Source: Rhodobiaceae bacterium UBA7804
GTDB taxonomy: Bacteria > Pseudomonadota > Alphaproteobacteria > Parvibaculales > Parvibaculaceae
DNA length: 64,000 bases
NCBI GenBank assembly: GCA_002480495.1
Contig: DLCG01000019.1
Coordinates: 14,698-78,697, forward strand
Reading direction: 5' to 3'
The notes beneath the pieces are model-generated. The model had not been told where the DNA came from. It was given only the letters and a program-made list of their open reading frames with translations, and made no database searches. The translations under genes were made by a program, and so were the position numbers. Positions 1 to 7,372 of this stretch are shown piece after piece. The number at the start of each line of letters is the position of its first letter. Position 1 is the first letter of the stretch.

Positions 1-285
1 AACATGAACTACTCGATCTCGAACACGGCCGAGTATGGCGAATACGTCACGGGCCCGCGCATCATCACGCCGGAAACCAAGGCCGAGATGAAGCGCGTCC
101 TCAACGACATTCAGTCGGGCAAGTTCACGCGCGACTGGATGCTCGAGAACAAGGTCAACCAGACGAGCTTCAAGGCGACGCGCGCGCGTGCCGCCGCGCA
201 CCCGATCGAAGAGGTGGGTGCCCGCCTTCGCGAGATGATGCCGTGGATTTCGGCCAACAAACTCGTAGACAAGGAAAAGAACTGA
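1..285 (+). CDS. ilvC: Ketol-acid reductoisomerase, C-terminal part (5' end outside window)
   Basis: This is the last 94 codons of acetohydroxyacid isomeroreductase, which makes 2,3-dihydroxy-isovalerate or 2,3-dihydroxy-3-methylvalerate in cytoplasmic valine, isoleucine and leucine synthesis. The visible part is the end of the helical KARI domain: the family-typical ISNTAEYG stretch, then GPRIITPETKAEMK, IQSGKFTRDWMLEN and a final EVGARLREMMPWI. The frame is open to the left edge, so the ATG at 4 is internal and not a start. The end fits the short class I enzymes. A terminator-like hairpin follows about 30 bp after the stop, so this is probably the last gene of its transcript. Identification is from family knowledge and is firm. 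Confidence 0.95.
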   Translation, partial: NMNYSISNTAEYGEYVTGPRIITPETKAEMKRVLNDIQSGKFTRDWMLENKVNQTSFKATRARAAAHPIEEVGARLREMMPWISANKLVDKEKN

Positions 286-314
286 CGCGATCTCGCATCA
301 GCCCGACGATACAT

Positions 315-350
315 GGGGCCCTCCGCGAAGATCGCGGGGGGCCCTTTCCT
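315..350 (+). terminator. Rho-independent terminator after ilvC
   Basis: GGGCCCTCCGCG and CGCGGGGGGCCC form a 12-bp stem (one G-U pair) around a short AAGAT loop. TTTCCTTTT follows directly. It lies 30 bp after the ilvC stop and just upstream of the next gene's ribosome binding site. Confidence 0.75.
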
Positions 351-366
351 TTTCAGGAGAGGTCAC

Positions 367-1062
367 ATGCCTCCATCATTCGCTCCCCACGGCGCTGCAA
401 TCGCCTTCCTGCATACGGCGGCGCTTCATATCGAAACCTTCGAGCGGCTCGCGCGAGAGATGGCGCCGGGGCTCCGCCTCACTCATGTCGTGCGTGAGGA
501 TCTCCTCGCCGCCACGGAGAAGGCGGGAGGCATCACCACGGCCATTTCGCTGAAGACGCAGGAGGCGCTTCTCGCGCTCGCGGAAGGCGGCGCGCGCGTC
601 GTCGTCTGCACCTGCTCGACATTGGGTGCGGAAGCCGAGCAGGCGGCGGGCGAAGCCGAAATCCCGGTCATGCGCATCGACCGGCCGATGGCCGACCGCG
701 CGGTGCGCGAGGGCACCCGCATCGGCATCTGTGCCGCGCTTGCGCCCACGCTCGCGCCCACGCATGCGCTGATCGAAAGCTCCGCCGCCCGCGCGGGCCG
801 CGACGTCGAAATTCGCGAGTTTCTTTTCGATGATGTCTGGCCCGCCTTCCGCCAAGGCCGCCTCGGCGATTACCACGAAGGCATTGCCGCGCGTCTTGGC
901 GAGGCAGCGCGCGAAGTCGACCTTCTCGTGCTCGCCCAGGCTTCGATGGCCCCTGCCGCGCGTCTCGCGGGCGCGCTCGCCGCGCCGGTTCTGTCCTCCC
1001 CCCGCATCGGTTTCATGGAAGCGGCAAGGATCGCGGGTGCGAGGATTGCGGAGCCGGTCTGA
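367..1062 (+). CDS. Asp/Glu racemase-family protein lacking the second catalytic cysteine
   Basis: This 231-residue cytoplasmic protein belongs to the Asp/Glu/hydantoin racemase superfamily. The ATG at 367 is chosen because CAGGAGAGG sits just upstream. The first catalytic-cysteine motif is present (VVVCTCSTLG, near residue 80). At the second site, where true racemases have a Cys in a GCTE-like context, the sequence reads VLAQASMAP. Classical two-base racemisation therefore looks unlikely. This AQASM subgroup is common in databases as 'aspartate/glutamate racemase family' without a known substrate. It follows ilvC in the same direction but is separated from it by a terminator, so it is probably expressed separately. 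Confidence 0.8.
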   Translation: MPPSFAPHGAAIAFLHTAALHIETFERLAREMAPGLRLTHVVREDLLAATEKAGGITTAISLKTQEALLALAEGGARVVVCTCSTLGAEAEQAAGEAEIPVMRIDRPMADRAVREGTRIGICAALAPTLAPTHALIESSAARAGRDVEIREFLFDDVWPAFRQGRLGDYHEGIAARLGEAAREVDLLVLAQASMAPAARLAGALAAPVLSSPRIGFMEAARIAGARIAEPV

Positions 1063-1079
1063 TCGGGGAAGGGGCGGCT

Positions 1080-1514
1080 CTACACCGCCATCCCGTATTT
1101 CCTTGCCTGCTCCTCGACGAAGACATCGATCTCGTCGAGGAGTTTTTCCCAGGCCGCTTCCGTTTCCGCGCTCCACTCGCTGCCCAGAATCTCCGCGAAC
1201 GTATCCCTCACGGTACGGAAGAATGTCGCGAAGACGGCGGGCGGCACGCCGAAGCCGTCATGGTTGGTGAGTTCGCTCTGGATCAGCACCGGCGCATAGG
1301 CGCGCGGCCCCAGCAGGTCGAACACGCAGTCGAGCGCTTCGGCCAGCATGTGTCCCTTCGCGCTGTCGTCGCGGTCGAGGACGAAAAGCTTCCTCATCTC
1401 CGGCTGTTCGGCGAAGAGACGCGCATAGACCTGCGCCGCCGGATCGCCCGCGATTTCCGCCACGCGCTCGATGGAGCTTTCGATGAGGGATTTGTCTTCT
1501 TCCGTGAGGCTCAT
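1080..1514 (-). CDS. Single-domain globin
   Basis: This 144-residue all-helical protein resembles bacterial haemoglobins. It has QVYARLFAEQPEMRKLF in the A/B/C helix region. His85 in the ELTNHDGFGV segment is the likely proximal haem ligand, followed by PAVFATFFRTVRDTFAEILG and a C-terminal helix (WEKLLDEIDVF). Globins of this type bind O2 or NO and may act in NO detoxification or oxygen sensing. No reductase domain is attached, so it is not a flavohaemoglobin. It converges on the racemase-like gene with an 17 bp gap. The haem role is inferred from the fold, and binding residues beyond the His were not checked. Confidence 0.75.
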   Translation of the reverse strand: MSLTEEDKSLIESSIERVAEIAGDPAAQVYARLFAEQPEMRKLFVLDRDDSAKGHMLAEALDCVFDLLGPRAYAPVLIQSELTNHDGFGVPPAVFATFFRTVRDTFAEILGSEWSAETEAAWEKLLDEIDVFVEEQARKYGMAV

Positions 1515-1561
1515 GGGCGCTTCTCCCTTGTTCTTCTGTTTTGGGAAACACTAAACCATCG

Positions 1562-1585
1562 GTGTCATCCCGGCGAAAGCCGGGA
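1562..1585 (+). repeat. REP-like hairpin element, copy 1
   Basis: GTGTCATCCCGGCGAAAGCC continues as GGGA. The CCCGGC/GCCGGG arms form a tight hairpin with a GAAA-type loop. The same 24-mer occurs at 55159-55182, 56643-56666 and, inverted, at 55281-55304, always between genes. Confidence 0.85.
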
Positions 1586-1662
1586 ACCATGGGCATATCC
1601 GCGCATGATGCGCGGGCGGAGCAAGGCGCTGGCCCCCATCCGTCACTGCGAGCGACATTCGG

Positions 1663-1840
1663 GGTCCACCCTCCCCCTGTGGGAGGGTCGAAAAATTCAA
1701 ACGGAGTGCGGAATTTTTCGGGGAGGGGTAAGCGGCGGAGGTAAGAGGCGAGTCATTCGCGGAGAGCGGAGGCCCCCTCCCCGAAATTCGCTTCGCTGGC
1801 GCTCACGAATTTCGACCCTCCCACAGGGGGAGGGTGGTCC
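1663..1840. repeat. Large imperfect inverted repeat with CCACCCTCCC arms
   Basis: The left arm (1663-1693) reads CCACCCTCCCCCTGTGGGAG and runs on into GGTCGAAAAATT. The right arm (1808-1840) is its near-exact reverse complement, about 115 bp away. Related arms occur at 52098-52116 and 55389-55413. This looks like a non-coding MITE- or REP-type element of the genome and carries no coding capacity. Confidence 0.7.
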
Positions 1841-1917
1841 GGATAGTAACCGCAGTACTTAACGGCAGTTGCTTCCTCGTGCTGACGCACTCCTCACAAT
1901 GACGCCGGAGAGGGAAG

Positions 1918-2664
1918 CTACCCGTAAACCATCCCGTGCCAGCCGTCGCGGTCGAAGGGCGACCATTCGCCTTCCGCCTGTGCGAGGCGGTCGGCCACCG
2001 CCCAAAGCACGAGCGGGTTCACGATCATGCCGAGATGGGTCGCGGGAACCTCGATATTTTCGGTCTGATCCGAGGGCTCTTCGCGGCAGGCCTCCCATGA
2101 GACGATACCGTCGCTTCTTGAATAGATCGAGGTGCAGGGAACGGGCGGGGGGACGCGGCGGCGCGCGGCGGCGTCGGGCTTGCGGCTGCCGTCCACGGCG
2201 AGGTCTGAACCGAAGGGGCTCCCCAGCGTCACCACCTGGCGCACCGCTTGCGGCATTTCCCGTGCCAGTTCACGCGCGAAAATGCCGCCAAGGCTCCAGC
2301 CGACAATGCTGATGCGGCGGCCATAGCGTCCATGCAGGTCTTTGAGCCGCGCGCGGAGCTTCTCGTGCAGTTCCCGGCTTGGTCCCCAGTTATGTCCCTG
2401 CTTCCAGGGATGGGCGACATAGCCGAGTTCCTCCAGATAGCGGCGAATGACGAAGGTCGATTCATCGCCGGTCAGAACGCCGGGCAACACGAGCACCGCG
2501 TGCCCATCGCCGCGCGGCGCGGAGAGAAGCGCCGGGATCGCGGGCGCCAGCGCGCCAAGTTCGGCGAAGATGCGCAGCTCGCCAAGACGCGAAAGCCAGC
2601 CCGGCTCGCGGGATTGCGTCTCGTCGTCGCGAAAGTCGCCCCAGCTGTCGATGGTGTAAGCCAT
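1918..2664 (-). CDS. Alpha/beta hydrolase, lipase-like
   Basis: This 248-residue protein has the nucleophile elbow GWSLGG (Ser124) and an HAVLVLPG strand-turn near residue 55 where the oxyanion hole forms. A late THLGM segment (His) could complete a Ser-Asp-His triad together with SRSDGIV. This matches PGAP1/LipB-like acyl hydrolases, which act on membrane-permeable esters. No signal peptide is seen. The ATG at 2664 is preferred over an upstream in-frame ATG because AAAAGGG lies a short distance before it and homology-like sequence starts there. The substrate is unknown. It stands alone between a repeat region and a small membrane protein. Confidence 0.75.
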   Translation of the reverse strand: MAYTIDSWGDFRDDETQSREPGWLSRLGELRIFAELGALAPAIPALLSAPRGDGHAVLVLPGVLTGDESTFVIRRYLEELGYVAHPWKQGHNWGPSRELHEKLRARLKDLHGRYGRRISIVGWSLGGIFARELAREMPQAVRQVVTLGSPFGSDLAVDGSRKPDAAARRRVPPPVPCTSIYSRSDGIVSWEACREEPSDQTENIEVPATHLGMIVNPLVLWAVADRLAQAEGEWSPFDRDGWHGMVYG

Positions 2665-2755
2665 GCGCCGCCCTTTTCTACATTGGCGGTCATCATACTG
2701 CATTGCAGCATGAAAGGGGCGTAATTTTCCGCGACAGCCGAAATGTCCCGCGCCG

Positions 2756-3199
2756 TCAGCTTGCCAGCCTGCAGCCTCTCTCTGTCAGGAGCTTTATCGA
2801 GAACCAGGCGGCCGAAACGGTCAGAAGTATCTGAAGCTGGAACGGAAAGTACGTAATGCTGAAATCGGGGACGATACCGTAGAGAACCCTGTAGAGCACT
2901 CCTTGCGTCATCATCATTCCGGCGATGAAGAAAGACACTGCGACCGTTGCAAGGCACAACAGCAGCGAAGGGGAGTTTTTTCGTGCGTAGACGAAGGTGA
3001 GGAACAGAAGTTGAAGAAATCCTTGGAGGTACAGCAATCTGCCGCCGACAGACATCCCTGCCGAATATATGGCGTCGTTCCAGGTAGCCGCCTTGAATTC
3101 GAGGTAGTGATGAGCGGCCATCAAGATGAATAGCAATCCGAGATCGACTGTCAGGAAGACGGCGCTAAGCAGGAATGCTCTCGGTAGTCTCTTTTCCAT
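2756..3199 (-). CDS. Small integral membrane protein of unknown function
   Basis: I do not recognise this 147-residue protein. It shows about four hydrophobic segments: near residues 8-28 (FLLSAVFLTVDLGLLFILM), 52-72, 78-100 and 117-138. There is a basic N-terminus (MEKRLPR) and a basic loop with YARKNS, consistent with a four-helix inner-membrane protein whose N-terminus is inside. Base composition is lower in GC than its neighbours, with more AT-rich codons, which may mean more recent acquisition. It lies between a hydrolase and the zinc transporter on the same strand, but no shared operon is evident. Confidence 0.6.
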   Translation of the reverse strand: MEKRLPRAFLLSAVFLTVDLGLLFILMAAHHYLEFKAATWNDAIYSAGMSVGGRLLYLQGFLQLLFLTFVYARKNSPSLLLCLATVAVSFFIAGMMMTQGVLYRVLYGIVPDFSITYFPFQLQILLTVSAAWFSIKLLTERGCRLAS

Positions 3200-3223
3200 T
3201 TGTTGCCTTCATCGATAGAGACC

Positions 3224-4153
3224 TTAAGGCAATTGTTCGCCCTCATGCGCGTGATCGGGGCAGGCCTCATCCTCGATCTGAACGGTCGCGTGGCCGATGC
3301 CGAACTTCTCCGAGAGCCGTGCCTTGATGCCGCCAAGCGCGGCGTGCGAATCCGTTCCGGGGGTGAGCTGCGCATGAAGCGTCGCCACGGCGTTGGCGGA
3401 GCCGAGCGACCATGCATGAACGTGATGCACATTGCAGACGCCCGGCACGTTCCCCATCAGGTCTTCGGCAATCGTCTCGCCTTTCACGCCCTCGGGCGTT
3501 CCCTCCATCAATATGTGAGCGCTCTCTTTCGTGATGCCGATGGCGCTTTTCAGGATCAGCAGCGCCACGAGTACGGAAAGAATCGGGTCGGCGATGGTGT
3601 AGCCCGTTCCCATGATGATGAGCGCCGCCGCAATCGCCGCGACGGAGCCGAGCATGTCGCCCATGACATGCAGCGCCGCGCCGCGCATGTTCAGGCTGTC
3701 CTCGCCGCCATGCAGCAGCTTGAAGGCGACGATGTTGACGAGAAGCCCCGCCGCCGCAATGACGAGCATCGGCACGCCCATGACGGGCGCGGGCTCCATG
3801 ATGCGGCCTGCCGCCTCGACCACGATCCAGGCGACCACGCCGATCATCACGATGCCGTTCGCGAAGGCGGCGAGAATCTCCGCCCGCGCGTAGCCGTATG
3901 AGCGGGCCTCGTCCGCCGGGCGCCGCGCAAGTTTCGTCGCCACGAAGGCAAGCATCAGCGCGCCCGTGTCGGTCAGCATATGGCCCGCATCGGCGAGAAG
4001 GGCGAGAGAGCCCGAGACGATGCCGCCCGCGGCTTCGAGCACCATGAAACCGCCGGTGAGCCACATGGCGAACATCACGCGCTTCTCGTTTCCCATGCCG
4101 TGCGAGTGGCCGTGGGAGTGCGAATGATTGTGCGAATGGTGATCTGCAGTCAT
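3224..4153 (-). CDS. Cation diffusion facilitator, probable zinc exporter (CzcD/ZitB type)
   Basis: This 309-residue inner-membrane protein of the CDF family exchanges cytoplasmic Zn(II) (or Co/Cd) for protons. The N-terminus is a histidine run (residues 5-19). Six helices span roughly residues 25-215. The metal site is the canonical pair HxxxD in helix 2 (His58, Asp62) and HxxxD in helix 5 (His162, Asp166). A cytoplasmic C-terminal domain has VHHVHAW and a His/Glu/Asp-rich tail. It lies downstream of, and in the same direction as, an ArsR regulator with a zinc-type metal site, which supports zinc as the substrate. A GC-rich repeat separates the two genes, so co-transcription is likely but not proven. 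Confidence 0.93.
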   Translation of the reverse strand: MTADHHSHNHSHSHGHSHGMGNEKRVMFAMWLTGGFMVLEAAGGIVSGSLALLADAGHMLTDTGALMLAFVATKLARRPADEARSYGYARAEILAAFANGIVMIGVVAWIVVEAAGRIMEPAPVMGVPMLVIAAAGLLVNIVAFKLLHGGEDSLNMRGAALHVMGDMLGSVAAIAAALIIMGTGYTIADPILSVLVALLILKSAIGITKESAHILMEGTPEGVKGETIAEDLMGNVPGVCNVHHVHAWSLGSANAVATLHAQLTPGTDSHAALGGIKARLSEKFGIGHATVQIEDEACPDHAHEGEQLP

Positions 4154-4188
4154 GCAGGAGCTTTCGTTTTTCCTTTGCCTTTCGTCCC

Positions 4189-4313
4189 ACCCGCCCCTGG
4201 GGGCGGGTCGAAATTCACGAAGGGAATTTCGGGGCGGGGGAATTCTTCGCCGATGCCGCGCCCCCGCCCCAAACCACTTGCAGTGGTTTGACCCTCCCCG
4301 AGGGGAGGGTAGG
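4189..4313. repeat. GC-rich inverted repeat between arsR and the CDF gene
   Basis: The sequence includes CGGGTCGAAATTC, GAATTTCGGGGCGGGG, CCCCGCCCC, AACCACTTGCAGTGGTT (a perfect hairpin) and CCCTCCCCGAGGGGAGGGT. These are nested hairpins related to the intergenic elements near 1.7 kb. They may weaken or modulate readthrough from the regulator into the transporter. Confidence 0.6.
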
Positions 4314-4340
4314 CGGAAAGGGCAATGTCTGCGGCAGACT

Positions 4341-4688
4341 TCATTCCGCGTCCTCGTTCACATGCGCGATCATGTCGGAGATGACATGCGCCACGTGCTG
4401 GTCGTGGATCATGTAGAAGATCTGTTTGCCGCGCCGGTCCGCTGTGACGAGCCGCGCCGCGCGCAGCAGCCGGAGGTGGTGGCTCACCAGCGAAAGCGAC
4501 AGGCCGAGCCGTTCGGCGATGTCGCCCACCGATACAGGCCCCTCCAGCGTCGCAATGACGATGCGCAAGCGGCTCGGGTCGCCCAGCATCTTGAACATGT
4601 CCGCGAGCTCGTAGGTCTTGTCCTCGCGCAGCGCGGGGGCAGGGGCCTTCGAGACGGGTCTGGGAACGGCTTTCGGGGTGGCGCTCAT
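4341..4688 (-). CDS. ArsR/SmtB-family zinc-responsive repressor
   Basis: This 115-residue winged-helix repressor has MFKMLGDPSRLRIV and a recognition region SVGDIAERLGLSLSLVSHHLRLLR. The C-terminal helix carries Asp96, His98, His109 and Glu112 in the spacing DxH-x10-HxxE. That is the alpha-5 zinc site of SmtB and CzrA. The alpha-3 cysteine site (CVC) of arsenic or cadmium sensors is absent. I therefore infer zinc sensing and derepression of the downstream CDF exporter. The ATG at 4688 has AGAGG upstream. An in-frame TTG at 4718 would lie inside the operator and is not favoured. Specificity is inferred from motif spacing. Confidence 0.9.
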   Translation of the reverse strand: MSATPKAVPRPVSKAPAPALREDKTYELADMFKMLGDPSRLRIVIATLEGPVSVGDIAERLGLSLSLVSHHLRLLRAARLVTADRRGKQIFYMIHDQHVAHVISDMIAHVNEDAE

Positions 4689-4702
4689 GCCAACCTCTTC
4701 AA

Positions 4703-4718
4703 TTGAACAACTGTTCAA
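4703..4718. promoter_or_regulatory. ArsR/SmtB-type operator
   Basis: TTGAACAACTGTTCAA is TTGAACA-N2-TGTTCAA, a perfect inverted repeat 15 bp upstream of the regulator's ATG. It matches the TGAAcA-N2-TgTTCA pattern of SmtB/CzrA operators. Autoregulation, and control of the CDF gene, is the natural reading. Confidence 0.75.
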
Positions 4719-4757
4719 CTGTTATCAGAAGGGAATGGGACGTGCAATACCCTCCGT

Positions 4758-4860
4758 CGTCATTGCGAGGAGGCGAAGCCGACGAAGCAATCCAGGGGCG
4801 CGGGCACGGAGCAAGCGGCCCCTGGATTGCTTCGCTCCCTTGCGGTCGCTCGCAATGACG
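4758..4860. repeat. 103-bp intergenic inverted repeat (CGTCATTGCGAG ends)
   Basis: The outer ends CGTCATTGCGAG and CTCGCAATGACG are exact inverted repeats. Inside, GAAGCAATCCAGGGGC pairs with GCCCCTGGATTGCTTC. The whole element can fold into one long hairpin with a GC-rich tip. It has the look of the non-coding 'GCAATGACG' palindromes common in alphaproteobacterial genomes. It lies between arsR and purT. Confidence 0.8.
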
Positions 4861-4951
4861 GGGCGAGAGGCAGTGTGATGCCGGCAAGCCTCCGTTCCGG
4901 CCTCCGGTCCGATGTGCTAAACCCGCTCCCGTCCAATCCTTCGGAGGCCCC

Positions 4952-6169
4952 ATGCGCATCGGCACGCCGCTTTCCCCATCCGCTTTTCGCGTCATGCTTC
5001 TGGGCTCCGGCGAGCTCGGCAAGGAAGTGGTCATCGAGTTGCAGCGGCTCGGCGTCGAGGTGATCGCGGTCGACCGCTACGAGAACGCGCCCGCGCAACA
5101 GGTGGCCCACCGCGCTCACGTGATCGCGATGACGGATGCAAAGGCGCTTCGCGCGCTGGTCGAGAAGGAACGTCCGCATCTCATCGTGCCGGAGATCGAG
5201 GCCATCGCGACCGACGAACTCGCGCGTATCGAGGCGGACGGCCTTGCCGAAGTCATCCCGACAGCGCGCGCAACGCAGCTCACCATGAACCGCGAGGGCA
5301 TTCGCCGCCTCGCCGCCGAAGAGCTTGGCCTCAAGACCTCTCCCTACGCCTTCGCCTCCACGGCGGCGGAACTGAAAGAGGCAATCGAGGCGGGTATCGG
5401 TTTCCCCTGCTTCGTGAAGCCCGTCATGTCCTCTTCCGGCAAGGGGCAGAGCCTTCTGAAAGGGCCGGACGACATTCAGCCCGCATGGGACTATGCGATG
5501 GCGGGCGGCCGCGTCGAGGCGCCGCGTGTGATCGTCGAAGGGCTCGTCGATTTCGACTACGAGATCACGCAGCTCACCGTGCGCGCCAAGGGCGCGAGCG
5601 GGGAGGTCGAGACGCATTTCTGCGAGGCCGTAGGCCATCGCCAGGTGAAAGGCGACTATGTCGAAAGCTGGCAGCCGCAACAGATGAGCGAGAAGGCGCT
5701 TCTTGCTTCGCGCGACATTGCGGGCAAGGTCACCGCCGCGCTCGGGGGCAGGGGCATTTTCGGGGTCGAGCTTTTCGTGAAGGGCGATGAGGTCTGGTTC
5801 TCCGAAGTGAGCCCGCGTCCGCACGATACCGGGCTCGTCACGCTCATCACCCAGTATCAGAGCGAGTTCGCGCTTCATGCACGCGCGATCCTCGGGCTCC
5901 CCGTCACCGTCGACATGATCTCGTCCGGCGCCTCCGCTGTCATCTATGGCGGGCTGGAAGAGAAAGGCATCGCCTTCGAGGGCGTCGACAAGGCGCTCTC
6001 CCTGCCGGGCACGGATATCCGGCTTTTCGGCAAGCCTGAATCCTTCGAGAGGCGGCGCATGGGCGTGGCGCTGGCGCGGGCGGCGGACGCGGAGGAAGCG
6101 CGGAAAATCGCAAAGCAGGCGGCGGATGCCGTCAAACCCGTTTCCGGGCCCGTCTCCGGTACGAAATAA
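4952..6169 (+). CDS. purT: Formate-dependent phosphoribosylglycinamide formyltransferase
   Basis: This 405-residue ATP-grasp enzyme makes formyl-GAR from GAR, formate and ATP in purine synthesis, independently of folate. The N-terminal pre-ATP-grasp fold opens with VMLLGSGELGKEVVIELQRLG and VIAVDRYENAPAQQVAHRA. The ATP-grasp core holds FPCFVKPVMSSSGKGQS near residue 150 and EVWFSEVSPRPHDTGLVTL near residue 280. Length and motif order match E. coli PurT. AATCCTTCGGAGGCCCC just upstream gives a strong ribosome site for the ATG at 4952. It appears to be a single-gene unit, with a hairpin repeat upstream. Confidence 0.97.
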   Translation: MRIGTPLSPSAFRVMLLGSGELGKEVVIELQRLGVEVIAVDRYENAPAQQVAHRAHVIAMTDAKALRALVEKERPHLIVPEIEAIATDELARIEADGLAEVIPTARATQLTMNREGIRRLAAEELGLKTSPYAFASTAAELKEAIEAGIGFPCFVKPVMSSSGKGQSLLKGPDDIQPAWDYAMAGGRVEAPRVIVEGLVDFDYEITQLTVRAKGASGEVETHFCEAVGHRQVKGDYVESWQPQQMSEKALLASRDIAGKVTAALGGRGIFGVELFVKGDEVWFSEVSPRPHDTGLVTLITQYQSEFALHARAILGLPVTVDMISSGASAVIYGGLEEKGIAFEGVDKALSLPGTDIRLFGKPESFERRRMGVALARAADAEEARKIAKQAADAVKPVSGPVSGTK

Positions 6170-6274
6170 ATTTCGTTCGCCGCCTTCCTTCCTCTCGTAA
6201 CCCTGTTGCTTGTCCTCCATCTCTTCCGCCATGTTGACGGGCCCGTTCCGGGGTGTCGGTTCATGGAGAACTAA

Positions 6275-7225
6275 TTGACCTATCTCTTACTCGTCGTCGG
6301 CCTTCTGCTGCTTCTCGGCGGCGCCGAATTTCTGGTCAAGGGCGCGGCGGGGCTGGCTTCCCGCCTTGGAATCTCTCCCTTCCTCATCGGATTGACTCTT
6401 GTCGGCTTCGGCACCTCCTCGCCGGAGCTCGTCGCAAGCCTGCAGGGTGCCTTCGAAGGCTATCCGGGCATCGCGGTCGGCAATGTCATCGGTTCCAATA
6501 TTGCCAACATCCTGCTGATCCTCGGTGCGTCCGGTCTCATCTTTCCGCTGTTGTGCGACCGCAACGTGCTGAAGCGGGACGGCACGATGATGCTTCTCGC
6601 CGCCGCCATTCTCATCGCCGTCTGTCTGATGGGCGAACTCTCGCGCGCGGCCGGTTTCGCCTTCCTCGCCTTGCTCGCGGTCTATCTCGTCTATACCTAC
6701 CGTGCCGACAAGAAGGGGCAGGACGGTGCGGGCGAGCTTCATGCCGCCGAGGCGGAGTTCCTCAAGGCCCGCCATCCCATGAGCCTCGTCATCGAGATCG
6801 TCATGGCCGCGGGCGGCCTCGTCTCGCTCGTCGTCGGTGCGTCGCTTCTCGTCGATGCCGCGGTCGAGATCGCGACGGGCCTTGGCGTGTCCGATTCCGT
6901 CGTCGGCCTTACCATCGTCGCCGTCGGCACCTCGCTGCCGGAACTTGCGACCTCGGTGCTCGCCGCCTTCCGCCGCAAGGCGGACATCGCCATCGGCAAT
7001 GTGGTGGGTTCCAACATCTTCAACGTGCTCGGTATCGCCGGTGTTGTCGCCGCGGTGAAGCCGGTGCCGATTCCCGGGGATATCGCGTCCTTCGATATCT
7101 GGGTCATGGGCGCCGCCTCGATCCTCTTTATGGTCTTCGCCTGGTCGGGCGCGCGGATCGGCCGGGTGGAGGCGCTGCTCCTCCTCATCGGCTACGGGGC
7201 CTATGTGACGTTTTTGTTGCGTTAG
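6275..7225 (+). CDS. Calcium/sodium antiporter, CaCA family (YrbG type)
   Basis: This 316-residue inner-membrane exchanger consists of two inverted Na_Ca_ex repeats. Repeat one carries LVGFGTSSPELVAS and GNVIGSNIANILLILG. Repeat two carries IVAVGTSLPELATS and GNVVGSNIFNVLGIAG. These alpha-repeat motifs hold the paired Glu residues that bind Ca and Na. About ten hydrophobic helices are separated by a short charged loop (YRADKKGQDGAGE) near residue 145. The start is a TTG at 6275, chosen because GGAG lies six bases upstream and no closer ATG gives the first helix. It stands alone after purT, and a hairpin follows the stop. Confidence 0.92.
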   Translation: MTYLLLVVGLLLLLGGAEFLVKGAAGLASRLGISPFLIGLTLVGFGTSSPELVASLQGAFEGYPGIAVGNVIGSNIANILLILGASGLIFPLLCDRNVLKRDGTMMLLAAAILIAVCLMGELSRAAGFAFLALLAVYLVYTYRADKKGQDGAGELHAAEAEFLKARHPMSLVIEIVMAAGGLVSLVVGASLLVDAAVEIATGLGVSDSVVGLTIVAVGTSLPELATSVLAAFRRKADIAIGNVVGSNIFNVLGIAGVVAAVKPVPIPGDIASFDIWVMGAASILFMVFAWSGARIGRVEALLLLIGYGAYVTFLLR

Positions 7226-7243
7226 TGTGACGGTCGGGCCGGT

Positions 7244-7265
7244 TTGTCCCCGGCAGTGGGGACAA
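7244..7265 (+). terminator. Hairpin after the antiporter gene
   Basis: TTGTCCCC-GGCAGT-GGGGACAA is a perfect 8-bp stem located 18 bp after the stop. No T-tract follows, so it is a weak terminator or an RNA-processing hairpin. Its left arm has the TTGTCCCCGG word that is clustered at 56.8-57.2 kb. Confidence 0.45.
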
Positions 7266-7283
7266 GTCCGTCACTCTAAATTC

Positions 7284-7299
7284 GCAAATCATATTTTGC
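7284..7299. promoter_or_regulatory. Candidate LysR box upstream of the LysR gene
   Basis: GCAAATCATATTTTGC is a perfect GCAAA-N6-TTTGC inverted repeat in an unusually AT-rich patch 74 bp upstream of the regulator's start. It fits the T-N11-A geometry of LysR binding sites, so autoregulation is plausible. Confidence 0.4.
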
Positions 7300-7372
7300 A
7301 TTTCCGCATTTAAAGCGGGTGTTTCTGCCGCTATCCTGCTGTCTCCGATCTTTGCCGGAGGCAGGACAGGGC

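Larger units (their letters stand above)
1515..1917. other. 403-bp intergenic region made largely of dispersed repeats
   Basis: No convincing gene was found. The region holds a GTGTCATCCCGG hairpin element (1562-1585) and a larger inverted pair of GC-rich arms (1663-1840), both listed separately. The possible reading frames here are arginine- and proline-rich and have no family resemblance. Confidence 0.7.

Noticed and set aside
1663..1840. Insertion sequence or MITE with a transposase
   Set aside because: The inverted arms are clear but no transposase frame or target-site duplication could be identified. It is listed only as a repeat.
4760..6232. A 490-residue minus-strand frame across purT
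   Set aside because: purT on the plus strand has all ATP-grasp motifs. The opposite frame shows no domain and is a GC-bias shadow.
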